This document shows positions 45,768 through 56,894 of a DNA stretch of 64,000 nucleotides, in pieces. The notes below the pieces were generated by a model. The model did no database searches, was not told the origin of the DNA, and saw nothing but the letters and a program-made list of their open reading frames with translations. A program made the position numbers and the translations under genes. The DNA comes from Isoetes taiwanensis (taxonomy: Eukaryota; Streptophyta; Lycopodiopsida; Isoetales; Isoetaceae). The DNA lies in the NCBI GenBank assembly GCA_021234155.1, contig JAJEKV010000505.1:101886-165885 (forward strand), in the 5' to 3' direction. Every line of letters starts with the position of its first letter. The first letter of the stretch is position 1.

Positions 45768-46315
45768 TGTTTGGGGTCTGGGTTCGAACTCCTGCAAGAC
45801 AGCCCTCGTGAGGACCCTTGATCTAACAGAGAATCCGGGGACTATGTCACGCGGGATTTGCAAGAAAACAAGGAAAAGGGAAAAGAAACAAAAGAGAACA
45901 ATGAGATCACAATATCGCGCTTCCTTGATGTCAATGAAGATACATGAGCTCGCAATCGAGAAAACTGAAAATGAGACAAGACTCAAAAACGATCTAAAAA
46001 CTAGAGTGCTAGCTCTACTCATATATATAGTACAATGGCCTTTGGCCCAATATAGACACTCGACTGATCTCGGTGCCGACTCGAAGGAGGCCCGATTTGC
46101 GTGAATCCGGGTGCCTCTTGAAGTGCCCGAAATCATCTTGACGCCGACGCGGGGCGGGCCGCCACTTAATCTCGAAGGCCCTCTTGGTAGCAGACGTGGG
46201 CTTTGATGCGTGGGTTCGGCCGCTTGGTCTTTGTTTGGCCTTTGACGACCGACCCGTGCCGGGTCAGTTGCCAGATGTGCATGAATAGTCCCGCATGTGA
46301 GGCACAGGACTAACA
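45768..46315 (-). mobile_element. 5' LTR of the Ty3/gypsy element
   Basis: A 548-bp minus-oriented LTR: TGTTAGTCCTGTGCC at 46315 and CCCCAAACA at 45768. The TATA-like TATATATATGAG near 46020 would be the promoter for the element transcript. It is followed outside by CTCTA. Confidence 0.9.
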
Positions 46316-46320
46316 CTCTA
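46316..46320. repeat. Retroelement target-site duplication, 5' side
   Basis: CTCTA, equal to 35408-35412. Confidence 0.85.
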
Positions 46321-46343
46321 AATTGAGTTTGTATAAGCAGAGC

Positions 46344-46400
46344 TGTCTAGAACTGTGCCATACAACAATGTCATCTCTGATGTCTAGAACTGTGCCATAC
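46344..46400. repeat. Short tandem duplication
   Basis: TGTCTAGAACTGTGCCATAC occurs at 46344-46363 and at 46381-46400, each followed by a near-identical ACAATG. Confidence 0.9.
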
Positions 46401-48252
46401 GACAATGCTACTTATATTCTACTTGTGGTGTCTAGATAAAAGCATGAAAGGGTGTCTATAAATGTAGCCCTTTTTGTACATATACATATGTACCGAATGC
46501 ACATTTTTGGAATAACTGTCATCATGACCCGCTAGTAACTGCCATGATTAATGGCTATCCACCACTCTGAAACCGCACAATTATCGGATTTTGAAATTCT
46601 TTACCAAATTCTTTCTTGGTTTGCCTCTCGTTCACTATCCCGCCCCTGCCTTCTCTGCTTGAATTCCGATCACGAATTCTTCATCTAGCTATGGCCCCAA
46701 AACGCCCCCAGATCTTTTGCTTGCTCATCACCACATGCCCAAGCAAGAAGCCGGTGCTTCCTAGTGGAATCTTACCTCCAAGGAGTTTACGTTTGGGTTA
46801 CGATGTGATCCAAGCCAAAGACCTCCATGATAAACATGCAGAGGTCCACATACCCAATCTAGAGAAGGTTATGAAGCGAGGTATGGGGTGAATCTCCAAA
46901 AATAGGCGAGGATTCAAGGAAGGAGAATCCGTAACGCATGGAAAGATGATTTTTAAATATTATGAATTGGTTTATGGCAAGAAACAGGTTACAAACCATT
47001 ATATTTCTACCTATTTTGCCGAGCATTTGCTCTTCATGAAGGGGACTTGTTGATTGGATGGACGGGCTAGGACCGCCAAAGATCTTGCCAAAACTTCAGA
47101 AATTACAGAGGACCCTACAATAGGTAAATCCTCAAATATCAAACATGACATCATATGACAATGAGAATATTAGAGCCTGGTTATTCTAGATCAGATGTTG
47201 ACACAATAAAGCAGTTACTTAAACATGGGTTGGAGGAGAAAACTAACCTATTGAATGAAGTAGAACCAATCGGAAGAAAAAAGGGAGGGATGCATTGAAG
47301 GTCATCACCGGATTGAGGGTAGAAAGGATATGCTATCCCAAGATCCGCAGCCAGACCGCTTGAGAAAAATAGATGAGACAAAACAGAATTTGACAAATTG
47401 TCCCGTGATCCCGCTGGAAATCAAGTTATCTTCTGGTGTTGAAGTACAAGTTGGAAGACTTGGTTATGAGTAGACATGAGAAAGAGCAAAGACTCTTCTA
47501 AGCTAGAAATTGGTTTGCGGGAAGCAACTAAAGAAATTGAAAGGCATGAAATCTCAATTGAACAACCAAAGGAAAAACTTAATTGCATTGAATTGGTTCA
47601 AGAAAGGCATTCACAGATTTTGGATTTCATGGGGAGAGCAGGGACCTATTGTTCTCAAGACCAGGCCCCACCCCTCAGCAGGGAGCTACTTCTATAGAGC
47701 ATTCATCACATTGATTCATGTACTGTTGTGGCCAAGGCTTTGGTAAAACGGGTTTGTTGTTGCTAGCTCCATGCTTGTAGATGCTTATTGCCTCTTCGCT
47801 TGTATTATCTGGTTCATGAAAGATAGAATTGCATAAAAGGTTGCATGGGGATGAGGGCATTCAATTCAGCTTGGTTTCCCTCGGTTTGCGGAAAAGTAAG
47901 CATGCATTGCTCTCAACTAATTTAAACTTATATTTCTCTTAATTCATATTTGTTATTGTAATCTGCATAGTTCTACATGTATGGCTTTGATTGCATTGCT
48001 ATTCCTTGTACATGCATAACTTTTAGTGTACATCCGAAGCGCAGGTACATAGGCATATATTTGCTTATTTATTGATGCTTTTGTTTTGAGCTTGGACTCC
48101 AGCTTGTATCGGGTTGTACATGTATCTAATGGAGTCTACATCCGCAAATAGATGTACATGCATTTATTTTTAGAGTGCATCCGTAGATGGATTCATAAGT
48201 ATGTGCATTTTTACATATATGTGTTTTTTAAGCATAGATCTCCTAACCGGAT

Positions 48253-48408
48253 ACCGGGTACATCCGGGTACATCCGTTACATCCGGGTACATCTGGGTGC
48301 ATTGAGGTACATCTATGTACATTGAGGAACATGTACATGTACATTTGGCTACAATTAAATGTAGTTACGTACATTTGGTACATTTTATGTACATGAAATG
48401 TACATGTT
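48253..48408. repeat. TGTACAT-rich minisatellite, block 1
   Basis: Imperfect units of about 10-12 bp built on GGGTACATCC, GGTACATCT and TGTACATT. Looser occurrences extend back to about 47960. Confidence 0.8.
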
Positions 48409-49649
48409 GAAGCTGTAATGTACCGTGATATTTCTCATTGTTTAAGTTCTTTTTCATGTTCTTTTATGTCTATTGAAATTTAGATCATTTGTTTGTTTGC
48501 AGATGAGGTGTTCCTATCCCGTATGCCTTTAATGGCTAATGTTCTTGAGCCATCTCAGATCGACTCTCTTTACAGATTTTTATTGAGCATAAGCAGACCG
48601 AATCCGTAGACCCTCAACCTTCCAGCTCCAGATCACCAATGACATTTACAGTGCCAGTAATAGAACCATCTGCAACAGTGCCTCCTCGAACATGGCAAAG
48701 TGAAGTTGAGGAAATAGAGAGGATGGCACTTGAGAAAGCTAAAGCAGTTGCATGTGCAGAGCCTTCAATGACTGCTGCAACAGAAACACTTTCATCACCA
48801 AGTGCTAAATTAGTAACTGGAGAAGCTCCTAAGAAAGATTCACTTCTGCCTCAAAGATCATCTGCAGAAAAGCCGACCTCACATTATGGGGCTTTCACAA
48901 AGGACACAGATCGATTTTATCCTGGGAGATACCGGGGAAGAGGAAGTTGAGTTGGTAGTTGAGTCCACACCAAAGAGGAGGCAAAAGAATGCTGGTGATG
49001 TTGTAACTCCAAGAGGGAAAAAACAGGCAAAATCTCCAGCAACAAAAAAATGTCCTCCGAAAAGAAAATTTCAAAAAGTGCCAAAAAGAAAGAGGTATGT
49101 CCAAGATGAACTAATTTTGTTAAACATCTCAGATTTATGATAATTAACCACATTTTTTTTGTACATAGGACACGATCACAGCCGTGAAGGAAGCCGATCC
49201 CGATCCCGAAGCCTGAAACGGAAGAGAAAGAGGAGCTACAAGCAAATATTGATGTGATAACAAATAAGGTGCAAGAGATCCATAGAAGATGCTTGAAGCG
49301 GTGATGAATTTACAAGGTGAGTAATATACAATTGATTACAATAGATATATTCTTTTGCTAATGCCGTTGTTTCCTTGTACGGTTTAGTGAACCGACCGAA
49401 AAGGTTGGTTCCATTCACTCCTTATAGGACTCGGCCCTCCTAAGCCCGCACCCTCTATCTTTCAAAGTGATGTTGACAAAAATCTGCTGAAAGTCGGACT
49501 TGACCTCTAAGATGGTAGATGTCTATGGGAGGTAGGCTAGCATTTCAACATATTTATGTTATTTCATTCCCTAAGTCACTCATCTTATGTATTAATATAT
49601 ATTACGGATTTGTGTGCGTGTACCTTTGTAATAGTCTTCCATCCGATTG

Positions 49650-50414
49650 AAACACAAGTTTTTATGGTTCGAAGGACACCTTCCGCAATTTTGTGGATTC
49701 CCTCAAGAACGAGGAGGGGGGATGCAAAACACTAACATAAAGGAAGGGCTGGATGGCATTTTGATTGCAAGATGCCAATACATATTTGTTCCATTCGCAA
49801 GAAGGCCCAAATGGTATTGGCAATACTTTGTTAACTTCTTGGTCCAAGTGAAAAGCTCTTTTCCATCTATAGCTAGCCCAAGTATCTGATCCTCTCCCCT
49901 TCAAAGGCTAAACCGATGCTAAAATGGTCCGAAGTAAGTATGAGTTTCGCTTTGTTTTATGATTTTGATTATTATCATATTGCAATTTCTTATGCTTGAT
50001 TTATTGTCACATTGCAATTTTGCAGGTTTCATAAGCTTGTGATCAATAACATGATGCTTGGATCCAACAGCTTAAAACCATGGTAGGAAGAACTTTGATG
50101 CTCTTGTGTTCTCACGTCCTAAAATGCCGAGAAACTAGTACCAAAGAACCCTTGCATGTACATTGTGGCTTACATGAACAAATTCATAGATGTCGTGGTT
50201 GATGCATGACCAAGCTCCATTTTGTAAATAGAACATGTTATTTTCCTATTAGTTATTTGTTGGTATAGTCCTCTAATACTTGTGCACCATGCGGGGATGA
50301 CACCCGGTTGGTTCACTCGATGCCTATGCCAAGTCACGGAGGGATCATCTAATGGAGGCATTAATTGTAGAAGGCGAGATGAATATACAAGCAGTTGTTC
50401 CTACACTGTGGTAG
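49650..50414 (+). pseudogene. Ulp1-like cysteine peptidase (C48) fragment
   Basis: IARCQYIFVPFARRPKWYWQ (about 49768-49825), followed by a hydrophobic strand, matches the 'yIfvP....HWyl.vv' start of Ulp1/SENP peptidase domains, with the catalytic His apparently lost (KW in place of HW). Further on LVPKNPCMYIVAYMNKFID (about 50131-50190) matches the C-terminal 'VP.Q.N..DCG.yv..YM..F' segment, with the catalytic Cys context degraded. A tail SRRDHLMEALIVEGEMNI runs to a stop near 50414. Such peptidases are common cargo of plant Mutator-like and CACTA transposons. Active-site losses and shifts make it a pseudogene. Confidence 0.5.
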
Positions 50415-50640
50415 ATAGTCTCTTTGACTTGTTTGTAAATTACAATTTTGTATGAGCCATGCTCAGAGCTTCTTTGTACTCAATAAGTTATGAAAAAATT
50501 AATTTATTTGTCTCACTTACACCGTGCAAATAACAATTGTGTAATTATCAATGTGTTTTTCAATTGTGTGATCTTAAATGTAATTATAAATTGTGAATAT
50601 CAAGTGTTTTCTTTTGCCGACAAGTGAATCATCTAATTCA
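50415..50640. other. Spacer between Ulp1-like and phosphatase-like fragments
   Basis: AT-rich, with the word TATGAGCCATGCTCA (50453-50467), which recurs at 51959-51973. No gene is visible. Confidence 0.4.
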
Positions 50641-51309
50641 GGGGAGAAAGCTCATTATCTTTGACTTAAATTCTCGTGGTTGGGCAAGAGTGTGCACAAG
50701 AATGAAAAATATTAACTCATGATACCAACAGATCCGAAAAGTTGAGCTTCAATTTAATAAAGGAAACATGTTTTTTACCGCAGCCGTGGTTAGCATCATC
50801 AAGTAGCATTTGTAAGAGAAGGGTTTGATGTTGCCATCTGGTCTTCACTCACTTCTAAAAATCTTCACCCAATTGTGGAACATATTTGTGATGCTTTTTC
50901 CATAAAGCTGAAGTTTGTTTACAGCCAGGAGCAGTGTTGGACTCTGCCACACAAACACCCTCTTGAACCTCAAAAGGGATTGTTTGTGAAACCATTAGTC
51001 GTGGTATGGAAAGAGTACCCCGAGTACTATGGACATATTACGATCGACGATGACGAAAGATACAAATCCACTTTGAATCCGTGAGGAAGCTACATATGTC
51101 CTTTCTCTGACACATCGATATTAGCTGGCGACAGATTGCTTGTCATGGAGCTCATTCCATGGCTTAATGGATTCAAAATGGCTGAAGATGGTATAGTTTA
51201 TGTGAAAGAGCATCCAATGACTAATGCAGCAGATAGCATATCAGAGCAGGTGGAACAGATTTTGTCGGGCAAACTATGGCAAGAATTTGGGTGCTTGCCT
51301 AAAATTTAG
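50641..51309 (+). pseudogene. FCP1/NIF-like HAD phosphatase fragment
   Basis: The domain reads in family order. KLIIFDLNSRGW is a form of the HAD motif I (DLNG in plant NIF proteins). VREGFDVAIWSSLTSKNLHP is motif II with its Ser. CWTLPHKHPLEP and FVKPLVVVWKEYPEYYG follow, then ITIDDDERYKSTLNP (motif IV Asp pair), GDRLLVMELIPWLNGF and VYVKEHP. FCP1-type enzymes remove phosphate from RNA polymerase II CTD or related targets. The first catalytic motif is altered, a shift occurs near 50790, and an in-frame TGA lies at 51082-51084 after NP, so it is probably non-functional. Its stop is at 51307. Confidence 0.7.
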
Positions 51310-52470
51310 TCAATATACTGAAAGCAAGGAATGGAGAAACCGCCATCATGTTATTGGCCTCTCGACCGCCCATTGTTGGTACAGACTTTGACCGATGTAC
51401 AAATTCAAATGTTATGAATATATGTATCAAAGTTTTTGTTCATTGCACTTGAGTACTTGCTTTTTCGCTGTCTTTCTTATTGGTACAATTATGAGTGTGT
51501 ATACATAATTAAGTGATCTTCATTTGCTTTGTAGATGAATGGTCAAACACAAAAGACTATTAAGAAACTAAGAGATAGAGTTCTCACAAGACCCGTGAGG
51601 TAATACAAACCAACATAAGCCGCAAGTACATAGGGTTGGGGACCGATTATCGCCTCTATCTTTCATTGTTCTCGAACTTTGGGAAAAGGTTGAGCATATT
51701 GAAAATTATGAGGAACGAAAGCAACCATGAAATGTATATTGGCAGCAAATCACTTGTTGCACAACCCTTTGGGAAGGCACGTGTCCCGAAGATGCAGCCA
51801 TGTAGGATGGAAAGGTTTGCCGCTGGCACGCGCTATAGAAACCGCATGGACCATCTGCTTTAGAGGATATCTCTTCAGCCTCTCGGCGGGCCGGAAGACA
51901 TGATGCAATAGTCATAAGATATCAGGCCCTACCGACATTTTGAAGCTTGGTCATGAATTATGAGCCATGCTCATTTTCGGGTGTGTTGTATTTATGTCCA
52001 CAATATAAATATATCAACCATTTGTACATGAAAATCTGTCCATTTCTTATCTTTGCCATGACTGAAACTATTTTTAATGTTTATGCAATTCAACTTTCTT
52101 ATGTTCAATTCTAATCAACTTACACTTAACAAATTTTTATAATATTTTCGAATGTACAACGGATGTACATAAGATGTACATCCGCTGTACATTGATGTAC
52201 ATAATGCACTTCAAGTAGTCCAATTCTTATTCTTATCTTTTATATGAACAAAGTATTACAATATTTCTGGAAAGTACTACAGATCTGACTTAGTCCATGT
52301 CATCTACAATTGCTGGAAGTTGTGATAACAATGTCTCATGGACTTCATCGGCAAGTGAAATCTTCAGGCTTGCCCCTTCAGCCTTTGTGTTTTACTTTCT
52401 TGAATGGGATTGAACCCCAATCACCGATTCTCTGCGGTACCAAAACATTCTTAGTAGGAAGCAGCTTTAT
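51310..52470. other. Unassigned region with second TGTACAT block
   Basis: No confident coding sequence. A plus-strand frame at 51636-51863 has no known motif. Around 52150-52207 TGTACA words recur (ATGTACAACGGATGTACATA and following), linking this stretch to the blocks at 48.3 and 54.3 kb. Confidence 0.4.
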
Positions 52471-52472
52471 AC

Positions 52473-53368
52473 TTATTGTGGCACCGGGATTAGTTCATAA
52501 TATTGTCCTTCAATGACACTAGTGCCAGCAGAGTACTCATTTTCATAGTCATCAATTGAATCTTCTTCCAATGCATGCTTTTCCCTCGTGCACATGAGAA
52601 CATAGTATGAAACACCTTCCACATTGTCCGGTGCTGCAAAAGACACAAATACATTTGAAACATCTACATGTGTCATCTAAACCAGGCCTCTCTCAGATAC
52701 AAAACATCCACATCATTTTCAGCTTCAACAAGAGGCAATATGATCCGTGGGCTCCAAACTTTTTAGAGACCATTCTCCACAATGTTTAATGTTCTCACAA
52801 TTCAACCAATTGAAGTTCATGCAAGCATCACAAAAAGCACGAGTGGTCTGAGATAGCAACTTTGTTGGATCTGGCGGCTTTATAGTTGACACGTAATGTA
52901 TCTCGCCGAGTACCGTGTAAAGTCTTGCAATTGAATGCTTGGCGCTTTGCTCACATCTGTTTTTCAACCTCCCAAAACACCCTTTCACAATCCGATTCCT
53001 TGGCCCTTAAACCGCACAAGTCAAGCTTTACGCACGTGACCATCACTAGCATGCCATTTTGTTTTCTCTCGCTGGCTCTCAAGCCACAACTTTGCTATAC
53101 CAGCCTCGCCATCATGTGTGCCTTTCCCATGGCCGGATCCAAAGAAATTCCATATCACTTTAATTTTATTTTCAACATGGTATCTACAGATTCCATACCA
53201 TGCCCGCAGTGATTTGAATTGAGATGCACAACCATCCGACCACACATAATGAAGGTTTATGTGTCCACCTCCATTATTCTTAAGCCACCCCAAATGTAAT
53301 TTAAAACCATGTTGCACAAAATGAGTGTCATGCTTCCGGGCCATCCTAAAACATAGAAATGCACTCAT
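52473..53368 (-). pseudogene. Transposase-like gene with SDGC and HGKG motifs
   Basis: The minus-strand frame 53368-53021 has HYVWSDGCASQFKSLRAWYG and NFFGSGHGKGTHDGEAGIAK. This 'SDG..SQFK ... HGKG..DG.G...K' arrangement is shared by a group of DDE/RNase-H-fold-like transposases found in repeat libraries of non-seed plants and animals; I do not name the superfamily. A frame change near 53020 leads to the next frame (52988-52725: CEQSAKHSIARLYTVLGEIH, then ACMNFNWLNCENIKHCGEW). A last frame (52676-52473) reads VFVSFAAPDNVEGVSYYVLM, where the same protein seems to end. Nearby stops indicate decay. Confidence 0.6.
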
Positions 53369-55620
53369 TTTTTTTAAGCTTACTTTCTATTTTCATCATT
53401 GAAATATGGACCAAAATACTAATTTGATCAAGATTCCAATGCTTGGATTGCACTTCGTCCCTCGGTTTCAATGTGTAGTTCTCGCAAAGTCAACATGCAG
53501 ACAACACACTATTATCCCGGAGTTTCTCAACACATCTTTTAAACTGTTTGCTCGGCCGAAAGGTGTTTGTAAAGTTATGATCTCAGTAAACTTAGCAAGC
53601 TGATTTTTTTCATGTTCTTTAACAAAACGGATGCTTTGTCATTTCGATCAACTAATCTAAGCCTTACGGATGTACCTTTTTTGGATGGCTCATTGACATA
53701 TGCATATACTTGCCTACCCACATTCTGAATTCCATCTTCCTCGTTTTGGACAGATGTCTAATTTCTTCACTCCACATTCATCACATTCACCTTTGATGCA
53801 TTTTAGTTTATGTTATTCATCCGTCACATATTTCTCGCAAAACTGTTGACCTCCACAAGATACTAACATTATCAAAAGTCTTCTTGTTTGCTTGACATAC
53901 TCCATTGTTTTTTGGGATGCACGTATTTAACCGCAGCTAAACAAGTGCAATTAACATGTAGGGATCTCCTCATATCATTGAAGGCCTTTGCAGACAGACC
54001 GCTTGCTCATGTTTGACACAACAACATGTGTTTCTCTCCTTCAATTTCCTTATGCAATCAGGTTTCGGATACCGAACCGTCAAGGCTAATTTTGGTATCG
54101 TGGATTCTCGTATACAAACCGCTGATAAAGCTCGCATCGCAATAACAAAAGCATTAAAGACCATGTTAGCAAAATGATGCCGGCGAACCGTGATGCCAAA
54201 AGAGTATTGAACTATACTATTGTACATTTAATGTATGTTCTATGTACATAAAATGTCCATCCAACAGTTCCATCGACCGCATTATCAGACATCTAATGTA
54301 CATCAAGACATCTAATGTACCAGCCTTCCTCCGATTCGATGTTCTTGTACATCCAATGTACATCCAATGTACATCTAATGTACATCTAATTAATGTTCCA
54401 ATATTAGTACATCACATTAATGTTACAATTTTAGTACAACTAATGTACATATGTATGATTTGTTTGGCTTCATTACCGAAAAGTACACTAAAATGTAAAA
54501 CGATGTAATTTTGATATTCAAGTACATGTAAATGTTTTGGTGCATGGACATGTAAGTGTTAATGGATGTACATCTAAAAAGTACCTAATAGCACATCACC
54601 GCAAGATTTCTCGCTACTATGTAAACAATGTAAAATGCAATACATTTCATGAAAACCATGTGTATTCATTAACGGGTCACTTTCGAACGTAACTAGAATG
54701 TACGTAAGAAAGTCATGAAAGAATTTTGGAAGAAAACATAATCTCCAAAACTGAATTGATTCAATTACAAGAGCAAACCACGCGGAGATATCAAGGTATT
54801 GTATTGCTTGTGTTCTCCTCTTCATGACATCTCTAACCTTTGGTGAAACTTTGGTATTATCAAGCCAAAATTCACTTAACGACATTTGATTGAATCATCG
54901 ATTCTATTTGATCTTGGCATCCTTCCCCGCCAAAGCCCATACATTTGCTCCACTTAATGACATTATCTTCCTTCTTGCCGCGACTTTGGATAAATTTCTT
55001 GGTCAGATCTTTAGCAACTTTGAAGAAACATTCTTGTTTATATCTCCTTTTTCCAACAATCATTGATAAAGTTGAATGTTTTTTTGCAGCCAATTTATCT
55101 TTGCTATTAGCGACTTTACTTCTTGAAGCCCATCTTTCAAGTTTTCGATCATTGATTTCATAACAATAACTTCGGCAAGATTTCCAATTACGGTGTTGAA
55201 AAAGAAAAACCTCGTCATCTTGCAACAAACGAGCACAAAAACTAATCTTTTGATTCGACGGCGCGCTTAAGAATCGAGGATGCAATCCACCGAATTCAAC
55301 ACGCTTTTATTTGTTTTGTGGCATAACACTGGCCAATGTCGGCATACTTTTTTTAGAACCATCACTTCCATTGGAATTCTCACCCTCCATGAACAGATTG
55401 AAATTGATTTGTATTTTGTAGATTCAATTGGCATGTGTTTGCTTCCTCGAATTGCTTGTTCGCCCCGTGAAAGGGGAATTTCGGTGGTTCGGTGGTTAAC
55501 CAAGAATTTCGGGGGCACTGTCAGGGATGATCTTGCAATCATTGCATACCTGACACAAAACGACAAACCATAGTATCTTGATGTACATCTAAAATGTACC
55601 CCAAAAAAGCACAAATTTGT
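53369..55620 (-). pseudogene. Upstream parts of the same transposase-like gene
   Basis: Minus-strand pieces in order: QVCNDC-type Cys cluster (about 55550), FCARLLQDDEVFLFQHRNWK (about 55240-55180), a Lys/Arg-rich helical stretch (KLERWASRSKVANSKDKLAA), FWLDNTKVSPKVRDVMKRRT (about 54865-54810) and RKLKERNTCCCVKHEQAVCL (about 54060-54000). Cys/His clusters upstream of the catalytic block fit DNA-binding parts of a transposase. Frames are interrupted and the intron structure is unclear, so assignment to one gene is by strand and spacing. Confidence 0.4.
54222..54570. repeat. TGTACAT-rich minisatellite, block 3
   Basis: Units such as ATGTACATCCA and ATGTACATCTA repeat many times, with a purer run at 54345-54392. 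It probably sits in an intron of the transposase-like gene. Confidence 0.85.
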
Positions 55621-56290
55621 CCTTCAATTCAGTACGATGTACGTACACCCTTTCATGCTTTTACCCGTCAAGATGTGCCTCATATTGTACAAATGCAAGA
55701 GAAATAGTTGTAGCTTAAAAAATATGTTTTTAGACGTTATAAAGTGGAAGGAAAGGTTGACTTGTACCTTCATGTACAAACTTGTAGCTATGCACTGGGG
55801 CAAGTTGGTAGTAGAAATGTTCTTTCCAACCTCATGCCATCTTAGATAACCATTATTGCAAATGCCAGTTTGAACTTTTTCATCCGAAGATGTTTTGATA
55901 AAGATGGAGACCTTCATTTCAACTTGATAGTGCAGAATCCCATGTCAACTTGATGTAGCAAAATCTAAGAGATGAATATCAAACTGATAAAAACAGGAAT
56001 ACTAAACCAGTAATATGGCTAATAAAACTCTCAATCTGTTCCTTGCAAATGGATTCGGGAATTCTATGCAAACATTGTGAAATGGAAATGGAATTGGAAG
56101 CACTAAAAAAGGTGGAGCCTGTGGCTACTTTGGCTGCGGCGGATTTGCTCCATTCTTCTAAAAAGCAAGGCTTGAGAGGGCTTGAGAGATTCAAAAATTA
56201 GCGCCCTCAAAAAGCGAGATGGAACGCCGCGATGTCTGCACGGGCATTACGCGGCGCTCGCACGGAACCCAACACTCTCTCTTTTTAATA
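55621..56290 (-). other. Possible 5' end of the transposon on the minus strand
   Basis: A minus frame at 56194-55979 has no known motif. A short GC-rich block at about 56220-56275 contains complementary arms CGCCGCG and CGCGGCG, about 20 bp apart. No terminal inverted repeat matching the sequence near 46321 could be found by eye. Confidence 0.3.
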
Positions 56291-56890
56291 AAGAAGATAC
56301 TTTCTAAATTATAGAATTGTGTGACAACATATCTTAAAGGCCGTAAAGTTATCATAGAAAAGTTAGTTAAATATAATACTATTGGGAAGCAATATATCCA
56401 ATACTACTATAATGTTAATATAAGAATATTACCTTAAGGTAATTAATTTAATGTGCAATAGGGATCATGCAGAGTTCCAAGGTAATGCTTATTTGAGATG
56501 TTAACTAAATCGTGGTAAGGATGTAATTCCTTCCAAGGCTAGATGTACGACCTTGAGGGTCTTTGAAAAAAATAAATTAATTTCATATATATTTAGGTGT
56601 ATCTTAGGCATATACTTCTAAAGGTAATGCATAACCCAAGGAAGAGAATAGGAAGCATGTGTCCAATTCTTGTGAATGATAATTAAAACCTTATCTATGC
56701 AATATTATTGTCTAAACTATGATTAATGTTTATGTAATCGTGCTAAGACCTAGGTAGTCATAAATAGTGGTAAAACCTAGAGTAAATATAATTTTACTAT
56801 CGGAACTAATCGCTTAAATCTTGTCTAAGCTAGTAAGTGCGTAATTAAATTGTAAAGTTAATGCAGGGTCTTAAAGTAAGAAGACTCGTG
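56291..56890. other. AT-rich intergenic DNA
   Basis: No open frame of note, no repeat and no element termini recognised. Confidence 0.4.
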
Positions 56891-56894
56891 ATGC

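Larger units (their letters stand above)
35413..46315 (-). mobile_element. Ty3/gypsy LTR retrotransposon (whole element)
   Basis: About 10.9 kb on the minus strand, LTR to LTR, with CTCTA target duplications. Order from the 5' end: LTR, gag with retrotrans_gag-type core and CCHC knuckle, protease, RT, RNase H, integrase, then about 3.8 kb of further 3' sequence before the 3' LTR. That is the Ty3/gypsy domain order, RT before integrase. No chromodomain follows the integrase, and the long 3' region suggests a Tat- or Athila-like group rather than a chromovirus; the exact lineage is not determined. Frames are broken in gag, protease, RT and integrase core, so as sequenced it is not autonomous. 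Confidence 0.88.
46321..49640 (+). pseudogene. 5' part of a transposon-borne Ulp1-type gene (fragmentary)
   Basis: A plus-strand series of short frames: a start MAPKRPQIFC (46691), ELVYGKKQV (about 46970), a coiled-coil-like stretch REATKEIERHEISIEQPKEK (about 47520-47575), WQSEVEEIERMALEKAKAV (about 48680) and a Lys-rich stretch (PKRRQKNAGDVVTPRGKKQA, 48970-49030) ending at a donor-like AAAGAG|GTATGT. These could be exons upstream of the Ulp1-like block at 49.65 kb. No single piece has a definite domain, so the link rests on position and strand. Confidence 0.35.

Noticed and set aside
50453..51973. TATGAGCCATGCTCA at 50453 and 51959 as transposon target duplications
   Set aside because: The word is found twice 1.5 kb apart, but the flanking bases do not look like element termini, and it may be a remnant of a duplicated 3' UTR.
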